NCBI GenBank assembly: GCA_031316115.1
Contig: JALDRC010000001.1
Coordinates: forward strand, 248,001 to 312,000
Direction of reading: 5' to 3'
Source of the DNA: Nitrososphaeraceae archaeon
GTDB lineage: Archaea; Thermoproteota; Nitrososphaeria; Nitrososphaerales; Nitrososphaeraceae
Length of the DNA: 64,000 bases
Shown here: positions 48,858 to 58,865 of the stretch, one piece after another
Layout of the letters: each line of letters begins with the position of its first letter
How positions within the stretch are numbered: the first letter of the stretch is position 1
The notes under the pieces: model-generated
The model's input: only the letters and a program-made list of their open reading frames with translations
The model's database searches: none
Told to the model about the DNA's origin: nothing
Made by a program: the position numbers and the translations under genes

Positions 48858-49094
48858 ATGGTGTGCAAGGGAATCTGTTCACGCCATCAAGCAATAAGAC
48901 CTAGTACTGGTATGAGGTATTTGATAGGACAAAAACGTTGTCAGGTTTGCCAAATTTTTATATATTGGCAAGGTTTTTTTTGCCCATGTTGTGGATATAG
49001 ATTAAGAACTAGACCTAGAAATAGGAAATACAAGATCACTTTGAGTAATATAGCAAGCAAATATAAAAGCGGAACTGTCAAAATTCAAAAATAA
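48858..49094 (+). CDS. Small thaumarchaeal zinc-ribbon protein
   Basis: The 78-residue protein has MVCKGICSRH at the N-terminus and RCQVCQIFIYWQGFFCPCCG with two CxxC knuckles. A basic YRLRTRPRNRKYK tail follows. The pattern recalls short multi-copy zinc-ribbon proteins of Thaumarchaeota. It could bind nucleic acid, but the function is unknown. Confidence 0.75.
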   Translation: MVCKGICSRHQAIRPSTGMRYLIGQKRCQVCQIFIYWQGFFCPCCGYRLRTRPRNRKYKITLSNIASKYKSGTVKIQK

Positions 49095-49339
49095 CCGAAA
49101 TGAAAGATAATTAATAAATATTGTTTTGTTCTCATTAACAAGTCATATTAACCCAATCTATAGATTGATAATTTTACATATGCCATAATCTGGCCTTCTG
49201 TAAACATCGAATCTAGACTATTATATTCTTATTATTGTTTAAATATCTCCATGAATAATTTCTAAAGTAATAAATGCTTGAATAATCAGATATTGTTGCC
49301 TCAAAGGAAGTCTCAGGTTAGCTTATGGAAGGCGTGTTA

Positions 49340-49446
49340 AATACATAACTGGATACAATTTATTGTTTCTCTGTATAATGATATAATAGTAAATAATAAT
49401 CGTGATTTTGTTCTGAAGGAGATGAATTTATCTAGAATTAAGAAAC
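49340..49446 (+). mobile_element. IS6-family right-end fragment
   Basis: The text reads TAACTGGATACAATTTATTG, then NNNRDFVLKEMNLS in translation. This matches the last 100 bp of the IS6 copies (HVYxWIQFxVSLYND). It ends near TCTAGAATTAAGAAAC. Confidence 0.5.
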
Positions 49447-49548
49447 ATTTTTTGCTCAAAATTGTAATATTAATGAAGTTAGCAATGATCGTTTGTACTC
49501 AAACTAAATTAGAGGTTGCTATATATATGTGGAGATGTAATATAAATT

Positions 49549-49875
49549 ATGATAACATATAATAGTTTTCCAATGAGAGATTGGCATGTTAAACATATGG
49601 AAAAAACAATAGTCAAATATATTTCTGGACTATCCACAAATCCATCGTTATGGGAAAAGAGGCAATATAAAAGATTTAATAATATTTATCGAACTCGAGG
49701 AAATATAAAAAATGACATCAAACATGGAGTAACAAATGAAGAAGTCCAGTTATTTTTACAGAAACTTCGTGATGATTCTACTTTTCTTGATTTAAGAAAC
49801 AAAGACGGTGTTCTTGAAAGACTGGATGAGGTAGAAAAATATTTCTATAAATTACGCTATCATATAGATAGTTGA
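49549..49875 (+). CDS. Hypothetical protein (108 aa)
   Basis: This charged, helical protein is not recognised (SLWEKRQYKRFNNIYRTRGN; KHGVTNEEVQLFLQKLRDDS). It has no cysteine motif or membrane segment. The ATG follows an AT-rich stretch. Its length and non-repetitive composition favour a real gene over chance. Confidence 0.55.
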   Translation: MITYNSFPMRDWHVKHMEKTIVKYISGLSTNPSLWEKRQYKRFNNIYRTRGNIKNDIKHGVTNEEVQLFLQKLRDDSTFLDLRNKDGVLERLDEVEKYFYKLRYHIDS

Positions 49876-49988
49876 AAAAATCGAACCTTCTTCTATTTTA
49901 TAAGAAAGAGTAACATAGTTTAACCAGCATAGTTTAACTAATTCTAATAATTAAATCATATAAGTGTAGGCGTGTGTTCAATTATTGA

Positions 49989-50023
49989 GTAACGACCAGC
50001 ATAACACAATCAATGGTCGTTAC
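49989..50023 (-). terminator. Strong hairpin downstream of a small zinc gene
   Basis: GTAACGACCA (49989-49998) pairs perfectly with TGGTCGTTAC (50014-50023) around a 15-nt loop. It starts 17 nt after the stop of the minus-strand gene at 50040, so it may end or protect that transcript. No long T run follows. Confidence 0.45.
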
Positions 50024-50039
50024 AAAACGGCAAAAGCTG

Positions 50040-50207
50040 TTATGGTACATTTCTGGAGCATGTATCACAATATTTTTCTATGAGAGTAACGCCATCTCCA
50101 ACGCTGAATAATGCTTCTTGTGTAGCAATCTCACCACAAGATATACAGAATTTAGTCTTTCCGTTATTATTAATAATAGATCTTAACCTTGAAAATACTT
50201 TTTCCAT
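50040..50207 (-). CDS. Small zinc-binding-like protein (55 aa)
   Basis: The frame from ATG 50207 encodes MEKVFSRLRSIINNNGKTKF, CISCGEIATQEALFSVGDGV, TLIEKYCDTCSRNVP. Two CxxC pairs (21-24 and 47-50) form a likely treble-clef or ribbon zinc site. A hairpin follows the stop. Function is unknown. Confidence 0.65.
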   Translation of the reverse strand: MEKVFSRLRSIINNNGKTKFCISCGEIATQEALFSVGDGVTLIEKYCDTCSRNVP

Positions 50208-50598
50208 GTTATTGTCTTTCTCTCCTTGAAGTTGAATCTGATTTCAATAGCAACATGGATTTAATACCTATCATATCACTTATGAATGTATTATTGTTAT
50301 TCATATTATATAACAATTCTTATAGTATAAGAACTTGTCTAATACTTTATAAACAATAGATAGTTTTCAGTGAACTATAAATCATGACTCATCATAGTTT
50401 TGGATTAAATTTTGTATCAAGTTAAATTTACATACCCAATATTTTGTTTATATTAATAATTATCATCAAATAATTCTTATTTCATTTTGTCTAAAAAATA
50501 AGTAATAATTGTTCAAGTTAAAATTTAAGCTTTAAAAATAAATCTATTTCTCTTTATTTCACTATATTAGAATTTATTATCATTACAATTGAATTAAT

Positions 50599-51321
50599 GG
50601 TTCTGTTAACTTAAGCAGAAACAGCTATAGCTGAGAACATTCTATTTATAATATGAATCAAATCAAATTTGAGAAAGAACTAGAACATCTAACTATATTG
50701 TAATGTATTCTCTTTACCTGTACTTTCTTGGTTTGAGTTTACGAAATGCATCTAAAGCATTGATTATATTTAGAGATGAAATGCAAAGTCATGTTTCTGT
50801 TTGGAACTGGATTCAGAGTTTTGGGTTCATGCCAAATTTACAAGAGAAAAAGAGTACCTGCTTTTATTATAGTTGAAACAATTGTTCAGATAGGACAGAA
50901 ACATTTCTGGTTATGGGTTTGTATTGAACCTTTGTACAGTTCTGTGTTTGGAATCTATCTCTCTGAAGAGAGAAATATGCTTGTTGCTGAAAAATTCATC
51001 AGATCTCTTGTATCAAAATATGGAAAACATACCATCTATACAGATGGTGGAACATGGTATGATTAAGCATGCAATGTAATTGGATTAAAACACTATCTAT
51101 ATTCTTCAATAGAGAAAAGTTTGATGGAAAGAGTAAACCAGTACCTGAAAGATCCTATAGAAAGTTTTGATGATTACTATCCATGTAGTCAAGAGGAATG
51201 CAATCTATTTCATGTACATACCTGGATACAATTTTTATTTCTATGTACAACGATACTATAGCAAACAATAATCATTTTGAGTTAGAAAAGGAGGTGAGTA
51301 TTATCTTAAATTAACAGAGCC
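50599..51321 (+). mobile_element. Decayed full-length IS6-family copy
   Basis: The ends are GGTTCTGTTAACTTAAGCAG and AATTAACAGAGCC (723 bp). Frames retain YLYFLGLSLRNASKAL, then [19 protein letters not shown] and SSIEKSLMERVNQYLKD, broken by several stops. GAATTAAT precedes the left end and recurs 4 bp beyond the right end, possibly an 8-bp target duplication. Confidence 0.78.
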
Positions 51322-51539
51322 TTTAGAATTAATAATACTCTCGAATAACTCAGAATACCTAAATAATTTCGTATAATAGTGTGTTATATTAATTATCATG
51401 TATTTTCTAATCAAATTTTATTTTCGTATGTGATATAGAGTAGAAGTTATCAACTAACATGTTTATCCCCCTAATATCCTCACAGTGTTTCCCAAAAATT
51501 AATTGATTAAATTATTACAGGAAGGAAACTAATATTATG

Positions 51540-52330
51540 GTAAAGGAAAGATTCTCTTTGTAATAAGAGCAAAATTTGGTAATGTCATTTCTGCTTATTC
51601 TTCTGATGACATATATAGAAATAGACCATGGCGTTTATACTGGCTAGATAGGTTCTCCAAAAATGAGTAGAGGGATTCAAAAATAAACCAAAAAGTGGTA
51701 GACATCAAGATATACAGACACAACATTACATAAGATACAAAATGAATTAGCTTCCAGCAAATTGGGTTGGACTACAAAACAGGGTGAAGATTTGATTCTA
51801 AACAAAAGTGGAATCGAATATCACCATATCCAAATTTAAAGACAAGCATAGAGGGGGATTCAAACAGAAGGTAATAAGAAAGGTCTATGTAAACACACCA
51901 TCTAAGGAGTAAAAAGAGCATTTTAAAAAGAATCAAAAATCCTGAATACCTTCCAATAGAGAGTTAACAGTAGTATCACTTGATGAATCATTCTTCTTCA
52001 ATAATTCCCTTAACAGGAAAAGTAGTGATAGAAAAAGAAGATGTACCAGTTGTAAGAATCATAATATCCATTCAGGATCAGTCTTATTTGGCACTACCAG
52101 TATAGATATGAAACAGTATTCAGATAATATCACTGGTTTAATGAAAATACATTTTTAGATTACCTGAAGAAAATAGAAAAGAAATTCCCAAAATGCCACC
52201 TCCTCCTGGATAACGCAAAATAGCTTTATAGATTAAAAAAACGAATATTTTGATAAATATAAAAAATTTGATTCCGAAATGTATACCGATAGCATCTTCT
52301 GAATTTATGGTTCTAGAAGAGACATAGCAT
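51540..52330 (+). pseudogene. Decayed IS630-family transposase
   Basis: Fragments in several frames follow the IS630 order: RPWRLYWLDRF and SGRHQDIQ (helix-turn-helix end), then TVVSLDESFFFNN (first acidic motif), KFPKCHLLLDNA (LxLDNAxxH) and a late PKCIPIASSEFMVLEE. Many stops are present and no termini were found. Confidence 0.55.
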
Positions 52331-52577
52331 TTTACTAAAGATGATCTGCATGTCTCATAATATTATTCTTTCTTTACCAATTTCAGAAATAAAATAAATA
52401 GATAGTTTATAACTAAAAGATTCAATCTAAATACAAGAAATTATTACTTTCGAGAATTGATAATTAGAAAACATAAGCTAGTTGGTATAATTAAAAATAT
52501 ATTACCATGGATTAATAAATAAATCTATATATTGTATAGAAATAAATATTACTATACAAAGGGCATTAATACATGAG

Positions 52578-52584
52578 TTATATA
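52578..52584 (+). promoter_or_regulatory. TATA box of the phasin-like gene
   Basis: TTATATA is centred 24 nt before the ATG at 52605. This favours that ATG over the one 12 nt upstream. Confidence 0.5.
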
Positions 52585-52604
52585 CCATACTAATGTTTAT
52601 ATAT

Positions 52605-53219
52605 ATGTCTTCCAAAGAAGTAAAAATAAATGAAAATAGAGATATAACTGATCAGAAATCTAATAAAAAATATACAACTAAATCTAACAAAGATTATAAT
52701 AATTTCAATGAAACAATAACTAACACCTTAAATCAACAACAAGATGCAATAAACAAGATACTTGATAATACATTACATAATATAAAAAAAAGTACATACC
52801 AAGCTAGCAAACAAATCCCACAATATACCCAACGTATAGCTGAATTTCAAGAACAAAATATTCAAATGCTCAAAGAGATTGCTTCTGACTTTATAGAAGC
52901 AGAAAAACAAATAGTAGCCTCTTTTCAAATAAATGGAGATAGAAATAATAATGTAAACTTTACTGATGATTTATGGGATTTGTATAATCCACAAAGAATT
53001 GCTGAAAATCACATAGTATCTGTAAGTAATTTCACAATCTATTTGTCAAATACCAACAATCTAATAAATGATGCTCTGGTATCTAATTTGGGAGTATACA
53101 ATAGAGCGCTTAAACAAACACAGGATGATGTAAATGCTTTCGCAAAAGCAAATACAAATACAAATCATATAAAATCAGCAACTGTTTATAATAAAGATGC
53201 AAATACTTTTATTCCTTGA
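52605..53219 (+). CDS. Phasin-like coiled-coil protein, paralogue 1
   Basis: The 204-residue soluble protein has a charged N-terminus and a long amphipathic helical middle (LNQQQDAINKILDNTLHNIK; EFQEQNIQMLKEIASDFIEA). A DLWDLYNPQRIAENH turn and another helical region follow. About half of the aligned residues match the protein at 59782-60366. Size, composition and helices recall phasins that coat polyhydroxyalkanoate granules, which some soil Thaumarchaeota can make, but no PHA synthase is here. Function is inference. Confidence 0.7.
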   Translation: MSSKEVKINENRDITDQKSNKKYTTKSNKDYNNFNETITNTLNQQQDAINKILDNTLHNIKKSTYQASKQIPQYTQRIAEFQEQNIQMLKEIASDFIEAEKQIVASFQINGDRNNNVNFTDDLWDLYNPQRIAENHIVSVSNFTIYLSNTNNLINDALVSNLGVYNRALKQTQDDVNAFAKANTNTNHIKSATVYNKDANTFIP

Positions 53220-53334
53220 CAATACATCTTTATATGATACAAAAAACTATCGTATATGTACTATGGAACATTTTTGCAAGTAAAAAGATTTGAAATGATA
53301 TTAAATGAAATCTTTTATTTCATAAAATAGTTCC

Positions 53335-53696
53335 AAAATTATTATTATAGTAGATGATGAGTATGTTGATCTTTTTAGTTCTAGAATATTTTAAGAATCA
53401 GATTATATTATTACTTTATTTATTTATTCCTTATTACCACTGATTTATATTATAATCCTTCCAGATTTTAGTGTGCGATTACTAATACCAAATATCGGGA
53501 TCAAATATTTGAATTGCTTCAAAATATATAAACAAATAGAAGATATAGGTCATGCAATAAGAATTGTTTTGTAACTTTAGATATTTTAGATGACTTTTTC
53601 TGTATAGTTCTAGGAATATCTGCAGGTCAAATTATGATAAAACCTGTAGATAAACGGATATTTTTAAATACTGTGAAAAAGGTTTTATCAAGACTG
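53335..53696 (+). pseudogene. Decayed response-regulator receiver domain
   Basis: Pieces follow the receiver order. KIIIIVDDEYVDLFSS is strand 1 with the acidic pair. FSVRLLIPNIGIKYLNCFKI resembles the phosphoacceptor strand with its MPxxDGxxL loop. ISAGQIMIKPVDKRIFLNTV ends with the KPVDK strand 5 motif. Stops and frameshifts separate them, and the phosphoacceptor Asp is not preserved. Confidence 0.5.
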
Positions 53697-53766
53697 TTTT
53701 ACCATCGAATTTAATACAATAGTATTTCTGATTCGTGGATTATACAAATAAATGAATTGATTGATC

Positions 53767-54493
53767 GGTGCTGTTAAGTTAACGAAAGAGCTAAAGCTAT
53801 GAATGTTCTATTTCTAATCTATGGTCATTAGATTATTTGAAAGAAACAGAACATCCACATGTATAGTAATGTATTCTTTGTATTTGTACTTTCTTGGTCT
53901 CAGTCTATGAAATACGGCTAAAGCACTGGAACTATTTAAGGATCAGAATAGAAGTTATGTTGCAATTTGGGAGTGGATTCAACGTTTTGGTTCACTACAG
54001 ATTTTTAAGAGAAAAAAAGTATCTGCTTTTATCATAGATGAAACTATAATTCAGATTGGTAACCAACATTATTGGTTATGGATTTGTATTGAACCAGTTC
54101 AAAGATCTGTTCTTGGAATCAATATATCAGAACAGAGAAACATGTTTGTAGCAGAGAATTTTATCAGATCTCTTGTATCTAAATATGGTAGACATACAGT
54201 TTACACTGATGGTGGTACATGGTATCCTCAAGCATGTAACTTTTTACATCTAAAACATAGATTACATTCTCCTTTGGAGAAGAGTTTGATTGAAAGAGTT
54301 CTGCAGTATTTTAAAGATAGAACAGAATGTTTTGATGATTGCTATCCATGTATCAAAAAGAATAGTAGTAGAAAATGTGATCTTCAACATGTATACAATT
54401 GGATGAAATTATTTGTTTATCTCTATAATTCAAAAGTTAGAAATATTATTTTATTCAAAATTGGAGGTGAAATACTCTTAACTTAACAGGACC
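53767..54493 (+). mobile_element. IS6-family copy, nearly intact (727 bp)
   Basis: The terminal inverted repeats GGTGCTGTTAAGTTAA and TTAACTTAACAGGACC bound one transposase frame. It reads FLGLSL then a TGA then NTAKALELF, followed by [40 protein letters not shown] and [11 protein letters not shown], which are the three acidic motifs. The TGA replaces an Arg codon (CGA in other copies). This is the best-preserved IS6 copy here. No clear target duplication is visible. Confidence 0.85.
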
Positions 54494-54523
54494 GAAGTAA
54501 CATATAGATTAAAGCAAGTATAT

Positions 54524-54721
54524 ATGTATCTGATGAATAAAGAAATAAATAAAAAAAAATATGTAGATCGTGAGGGAAGAAATGAAATATTAGCAATTCA
54601 TGAAGGTGATTTTGTACGATTTTTTAGAATAGAAGGAGGTAAGATGTTGGACGAGGATGTTCTTATTTTCGGAGATTTCATAATCATGACGAGGGAAGAA
54701 GGTTGGAAGGAAATAGTATAA
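54524..54721 (+). CDS. Hypothetical small protein (65 aa)
   Basis: The product KKYVDREGRNEILAIHEGDF, VRFFRIEGGKMLDEDVLIFG is short, acidic and beta-rich. It is not recognised. It may be a native gene lying just beyond the IS6 right end. Confidence 0.4.
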   Translation: MYLMNKEINKKKYVDREGRNEILAIHEGDFVRFFRIEGGKMLDEDVLIFGDFIIMTREEGWKEIV

Positions 54722-54775
54722 TTAATACGCTCACATTAATTAAGATATTATACTTTTATAATATTGATATTCAAA

Positions 54776-54886
54776 GGCTCTTTTAACTTAAGGAAATTTT
54801 AAGATAAAAATAAAAAATCTATCAAAAATGAGCATAGAACATATTAGGAAAAGTAGATATTGAGAGAATTTTTACCTTTAAGTTAA
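54776..54886. mobile_element. Miniature IS6 remnant split by an IS110 derivative
   Basis: The left end GGCTCTTTTAACTTAAGG and right end CCTTTAAGTTAACA enclose only about 85 bp. The outer part of the right end, CAGAACC, is found at 55213-55219 on the far side of the inserted IS110 derivative. No coding sequence remains. Confidence 0.55.
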
Positions 54887-55212
54887 CATCTATTAAAATC
54901 TCGATCTGTATCAGGTCATCATTATGTTCCTATTAACAGTAATTTTCTATTATAATTAATAATATTAAGGGTTATCGAGAATAGCCTATGCTAGATATGT
55001 TATTTTCCTTTCATTTTTATTTTTTCATTCTTTTTTTCTTTTTTTATTTCGGCTTAGAGGCGGCAAACATCTATTCGCCTTCTTTATGAGGTAGCATTAT
55101 AGCCGCTCGGATATAGGTTCAGTCAGAGCCTGACTCTCTCACGTAGTATGTTAATTTTGAACCTAGCCTGCATACAAAAGGGAACGGTACCCAATAGAAT
55201 TTTTCATCTAGT
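54887..55212 (-). mobile_element. Transposase-less IS110 derivative (copy B), about 326 bp
   Basis: On the minus strand it starts right after GGTTCTG (55219-55213). It reproduces the IS110 leader, crosses to the right tail at GGAA, and ends GATG before TTAACTTAAAGG. Length and junction match copy C at 31369-31695. It lacks the transposase found in the complete copy at 60824-62260. Confidence 0.72.
55051..55170 (-). ncRNA. Candidate bridge-RNA-like leader (copy B)
   Basis: It is strongly similar to the leader of the intact IS110 (GGCTAGGTTCAAAATTAACA is identical). It has a perfect hairpin AGTCAG-GCT-CTGACT, an AGGTTCA/TGAACCT pairing, the GGTTC-N4-TTAAC box (55163-55150) and an outer GGCT/AGCC pairing. 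The loop between these parts differs from the intact copy. Confidence 0.5.
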
Positions 55213-55220
55213 CAGAACCG

Positions 55221-55424
55221 ATAAAACGTCTATCAAAAAGAGAGACAATAAGAATAAGTGCTGGAAGACATTTCAAACATCAGATAAGTGATAAGTTTGT
55301 CATGCTTTTAGTATACTACAAATTGTACATCACCAATGCGTTATCAGGAGTTCTGTTTGGTCGTGATCAGAGCAATGTACAAAGAGATTCAAGATATTTG
55401 GAACTAATCGTACAGCCTAAATAA
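55221..55424 (+). pseudogene. N-terminal transposase fragment (HTH_Tnp_4/DDE_Tnp_4 type)
   Basis: One frame reads IKRLSKRETIRISAGRHFKH, QISDKFVMLLVYYKLYITNA and LSGVLFGRDQSNVQRDSRYL, then stops. This is the MLLxYYRxYxTxxxxGxLFxxDQSNVxRxIxxLE helix-turn-helix typical of transposases with a Tnp_4 catalytic domain. The catalytic domain is missing. Confidence 0.55.
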
Positions 55425-55625
55425 TAGATCATATAATTATAACAAATATTGATTTCCAGGGATTACAGTTGGAGTTAGCTCTGTGGAGTCCAAAATAAAA
55501 AAAATTGGTAAAAATGCTTTTATAATCTTTGTATGTATTCATGAATATTATAGATTTGCAAAACTATTCTTCCTAATGGGAATATGACATATCAAACTTA
55601 AATATTCGTTCTGTATATATAAAAC

Positions 55626-55718
55626 ATGTTTCGTAACATATTTGGTAAATTATTTGGTAAAAAAGAAAAGAAAATAGATAACAAAATAGAAGATAAAAAG
55701 CTAAAAGAAAACGCTTAA
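55626..55718 (+). CDS. Possible 30-aa basic peptide
   Basis: The ATG frame encodes MFRNIFGKLFGKKEKKIDNK, IEDKKLKENA. The amphipathic FRNIFGKLFGKK start looks like a membrane-binding helix. It is too short to be sure. Confidence 0.3.
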   Translation: MFRNIFGKLFGKKEKKIDNKIEDKKLKENA

Positions 55719-56225
55719 TTATATCTATTTTTGAATTTTGTTTGGTTATCATCCCCGTGTAAACTCTGGTACAATTAATTGACCTTGTACGCTTTCCTTT
55801 GCATACCTAACCAGATCAATACACTTCTTTCACCATGATAAGTTGCAACATTCCAATAACTTGATCGTCTTAAGCGAGTATGTTATTAAGTAACGCATTT
55901 ATTATTTTCATTTCTCTCCGCCACAGAAACAAATTTTATTTTCACTATTAACTAGGTCAACCTGTAAAGATAAGTCATACTACAAAAAGTAGCATTTATT
56001 TCTGTATTTACTCTATATATAATGTAATATTCAAATTTTTTCATATTGTTAATATCTTCTTCTATTCTTTTATGTGGGATTTTTTCAACAATTTCTTATT
56101 TATCAATTAATATTCTTTAAGGTAATACCCCATCTTTTGGAATAGAAATTAGATAGTTATTGATATAACATCACGTTTGACTCAAGCCTGAGGTTAGTCC
56201 TGTTAAACTAATCGGAAGTGTGATA
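55719..56225. other. Intergenic region
   Basis: About 500 bp with no recognised gene or RNA. The last part may belong to the 5' end of the IS5 copy that follows. Confidence 0.35.
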
Positions 56226-56752
56226 AAAAGATAGGAATAAAATGGAATTGGCAATCACTTGATAGTATCTCTATAAAATCACCTTTAGGGGGCGATGACA
56301 GGTCATAATCCTACAGTTAGGAGTAAATTAGGTAGCAAAAGACATATTCTGACAGATAAAGATGGTATTCCTCTTTCTACTTTTATAACATCTGCAAATA
56401 CTCATGATGTTACTGTTGCAACAAAGACAATGGATAATATCGTTCTCCAACGACCATCAACATCATCTACATCCAAATATAACCAGAATCTATGTCTTGA
56501 TAAAGCATATCAATCCAAAGAAGTAGAACAAGAAATCATCAAAAGAGGATACACTCCTCATATACGTCGCAGAAGAGAGAAAGACAACAAATTATTTTAT
56601 AAAAAGCATACTGCAAGAAGATGGGTAGTAGAGAGAACAAATTCATGGCATAACAGATTTAGGAAATTGTTTACAAGATATGAAAAGAAAGATGAGAACT
56701 ACTTGCTCTTGTAGAATTAGCAAATAGTGTTATTATTTATAGGGGGTTAATT
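56226..56752 (+). pseudogene. Truncated IS5-family (IS427-like) transposase
   Basis: WNWQSLDSISIKSPLGG is followed after a frameshift by TGHNPTVRSKLGSKRHILTD, then ITSANTHDVTVA, DKAYQSKEVEQEII, RRWVVERTNSWHNRFRKLFT and, after another frameshift, VELANSVIIYRGLILG. This is the standard second half of a DDE_Tnp_1 transposase. The N-terminal domain is missing. Confidence 0.75.
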
Positions 56753-56817
56753 TTGGGATAGACTCTAAATATATTGATTTCAAGTAGATATCTATAACCA
56801 GAGATGCTAATAATAAA

Positions 56818-57104
56818 TCGGAATTATAGTTTCATCCATGGTGTATGCAGTTAATCTTTTTCTTAATTTTGTATGATTCAACTGCAAACATTGGTATCCA
56901 TTTCCAAACAGCAATAAACACATTTTATCATCTCCAAATATAATCAATGCTTTAGATGTATTTCGTAAACTTAAACCAAGAAAGTACAGATAAAGAGAAT
57001 AAAGTACAATAAAAGAAGAGTTTTTATGCCAATTAAATTTAATTTTATTCATATCATATTTAGAACATTCTTAGCTATATCTTTTCCTACTTATTTTAAG
57101 AGCC
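56818..57104 (-). mobile_element. IS6-family left-end fragment
   Basis: The minus strand starts at a terminus GGCTCTTAAAATAAGTAGG (57104) and encodes VLYSLYLYFLGLSLRNTSKA and a TMDETIIPI segment before similarity ends. The catalytic C-terminal half is missing. Confidence 0.65.
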
Positions 57105-57129
57105 ACAGATTGCGATTAAAAATGAAGTT

Positions 57130-57324
57130 TTATATAAAATTTGGTTTCCAGTATTTATTATTCCATTTTATAAATTCTGGATTTTGCATGTCATCATCAT
57201 ATTTTATCTCATAAATTTCATTATTTTCAAGTATTGAATTAATGAGTAAATCGCAGTTAACATAAGATATGGTGTTAGAAGCCGAAATCCACATATTACT
57301 TTCTGACATCTTCTTTTTTATCAT
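57130..57324 (-). CDS. Hypothetical fragment downstream of the cyclase-like gene
   Basis: A 64-residue frame (SESNMWISASNTISYVNCDL, YDDDMQNPEFIKWNNKYWKP) starts 1 bp after the stop of the cyclase-like frame. It may be a separate small gene or the displaced C-terminus of that protein. The IS6 fragment begins 26 bp beyond its end. Confidence 0.35.
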   Translation of the reverse strand: MIKKKMSESNMWISASNTISYVNCDLLINSILENNEIYEIKYDDDMQNPEFIKWNNKYWKPNFI

Positions 57325-58458
57325 CTATTTGATATTCCCCAAATTGGATAAGATATTTATCTTTCCAAAACCAACTTCCATACTGTTAAATCGAAAATTA
57401 GTACTTTCTTCAATATTTCGCCTAATCTCATTCACATATGACTGTTCGATCTGTAATAATGTCACTCCCCAATCTTTATGCCAATTAAGAAAATCTATAC
57501 ATAAATCCCTTGTGTTGTGGTTTTCCCAATCTTTTTTTATGTTATATTTTTCCATGACCATGATTCTAGTACTTGTTAGCCTTGGATTATTTTTAGCTGA
57601 TCTTCTCCTTAATCTTGCATGATAATTTAATAAAGATGTATTTGAATGATACCTTAGAAATCTACTAGGGACCATTGTATTGATAGAATCATAGGTTTTA
57701 GCATGTTGGAAAAGTGAATGATACATATTTTTCATTGAACCATTAAGTAAAATTATATTATAACCTTGATCTATTTTCTTCTTTAGGAGAATCCCTTCAT
57801 ATTCAAAAAACGTATCAAATGGACTAGACAATTCAGAATCTATATTTATTCTATCAATAATACCTCGTTTATCTACTGGAAAATTACAGTTCCCAAAAAT
57901 TTGAAAATCGTTATTTGGTGAATTATTACAAAAATTAGCTACATGTATTGACTTTTGATGCTTAACAAAATATTCACCTAAATCCTGGAATAATCGTCGA
58001 CTTAGTTTAGCTGGTAATAGACGTTCTAAATCATTCTTGTGTTTGTTAAAACTTTTGTATATATTCTCACTCAACAATATATGACCTTCATCACAAGCTC
58101 TCACATAATCTTCTCGCTATTGCTGGTCCGTCACCCCAAACGGGAATTCCTACTAGTGATCTGGCAGTATCGAGTTCAATTGCATATCCTCGTGCTATTC
58201 CAATTTTTAATCTTAAATTAGATTGATCTCTTGATTGAGGAAATTCCTTATGTATTTTTAATGCAAGATGTAAGGGTAATATAGTATCTTCCTTAAACCA
58301 TATTATAACTCCGTCGCCTGTAAATGCAGTCTGAATTATCTTTTCATGAGAAGATAAAATATCTTTAATTACTATTAATAAGTCTTTAATATTTTGATTC
58401 TGTGATTCTGGATCTTTTGAAGAACCAACTATATCAATACAAAAAAATCATATTCCAT
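57325..58458 (-). pseudogene. Class III nucleotide-cyclase-like gene with two frameshifts
   Basis: The minus strand reads FCIDIVGSSKDPESQNQ, FTGDGVIIWFKEDTI, LKIGIARGYAIELD and VWGDGPAIARRL, then after a one-base shift near 58107 RACDEGHILLSENIYKSF. This is the order of a class III adenylate/guanylate cyclase homology domain. An unrecognised domain of about 230 residues follows. The ATG at 58458 is out of frame with the domain because of a run of seven T. With both frames corrected the gene would encode about 375 residues. Either the gene is dead or two homopolymer/base errors are present. Confidence 0.65.
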
Positions 58459-58865
58459 AAAAAATAATATTAAGTTCCAAATATCTAACCTTTTCTAATG
58501 TTAGTATAATTCAAGCAGTATATACTATAATTAACCTGTGAAACGATCTTCATTTCTTACGTGTAGATATTTAAAAATCAATATTATTTATCATTTCAAC
58601 ATAATCAATCTTACAATTTAAGTTAAATTTCAATTTTTTGAATTAGAATGTTTATAAATCATTTCCTAATTTTTTATAACTATTATTAATAAATTATTGT
58701 AATTAGTAGCATAAAACTTAATACATACTTTTCTAAGATTTAAGATAGTTGGTATGTAAAGGTAAATATATGTAATACTAATAAAGATTAATAATAGAAA
58801 GTAGAAAGTGAAAATCCATTTCAGAAAACAATCAATTTATAATGAAGCATGTATAAATATTTCAA
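58459..58865. other. Divergent intergenic region
   Basis: About 400 AT-rich bp between the cyclase-like gene and a small zinc gene. Nothing else was recognised. Confidence 0.35.

Noticed and set aside
53767-54493. TGA recoded as an amino acid in IS6 and IS481 transposases
   Set aside because: Housekeeping genes here do not use internal TGA, and in IS6 the other copies have CGA. Simple C-to-T decay explains it.
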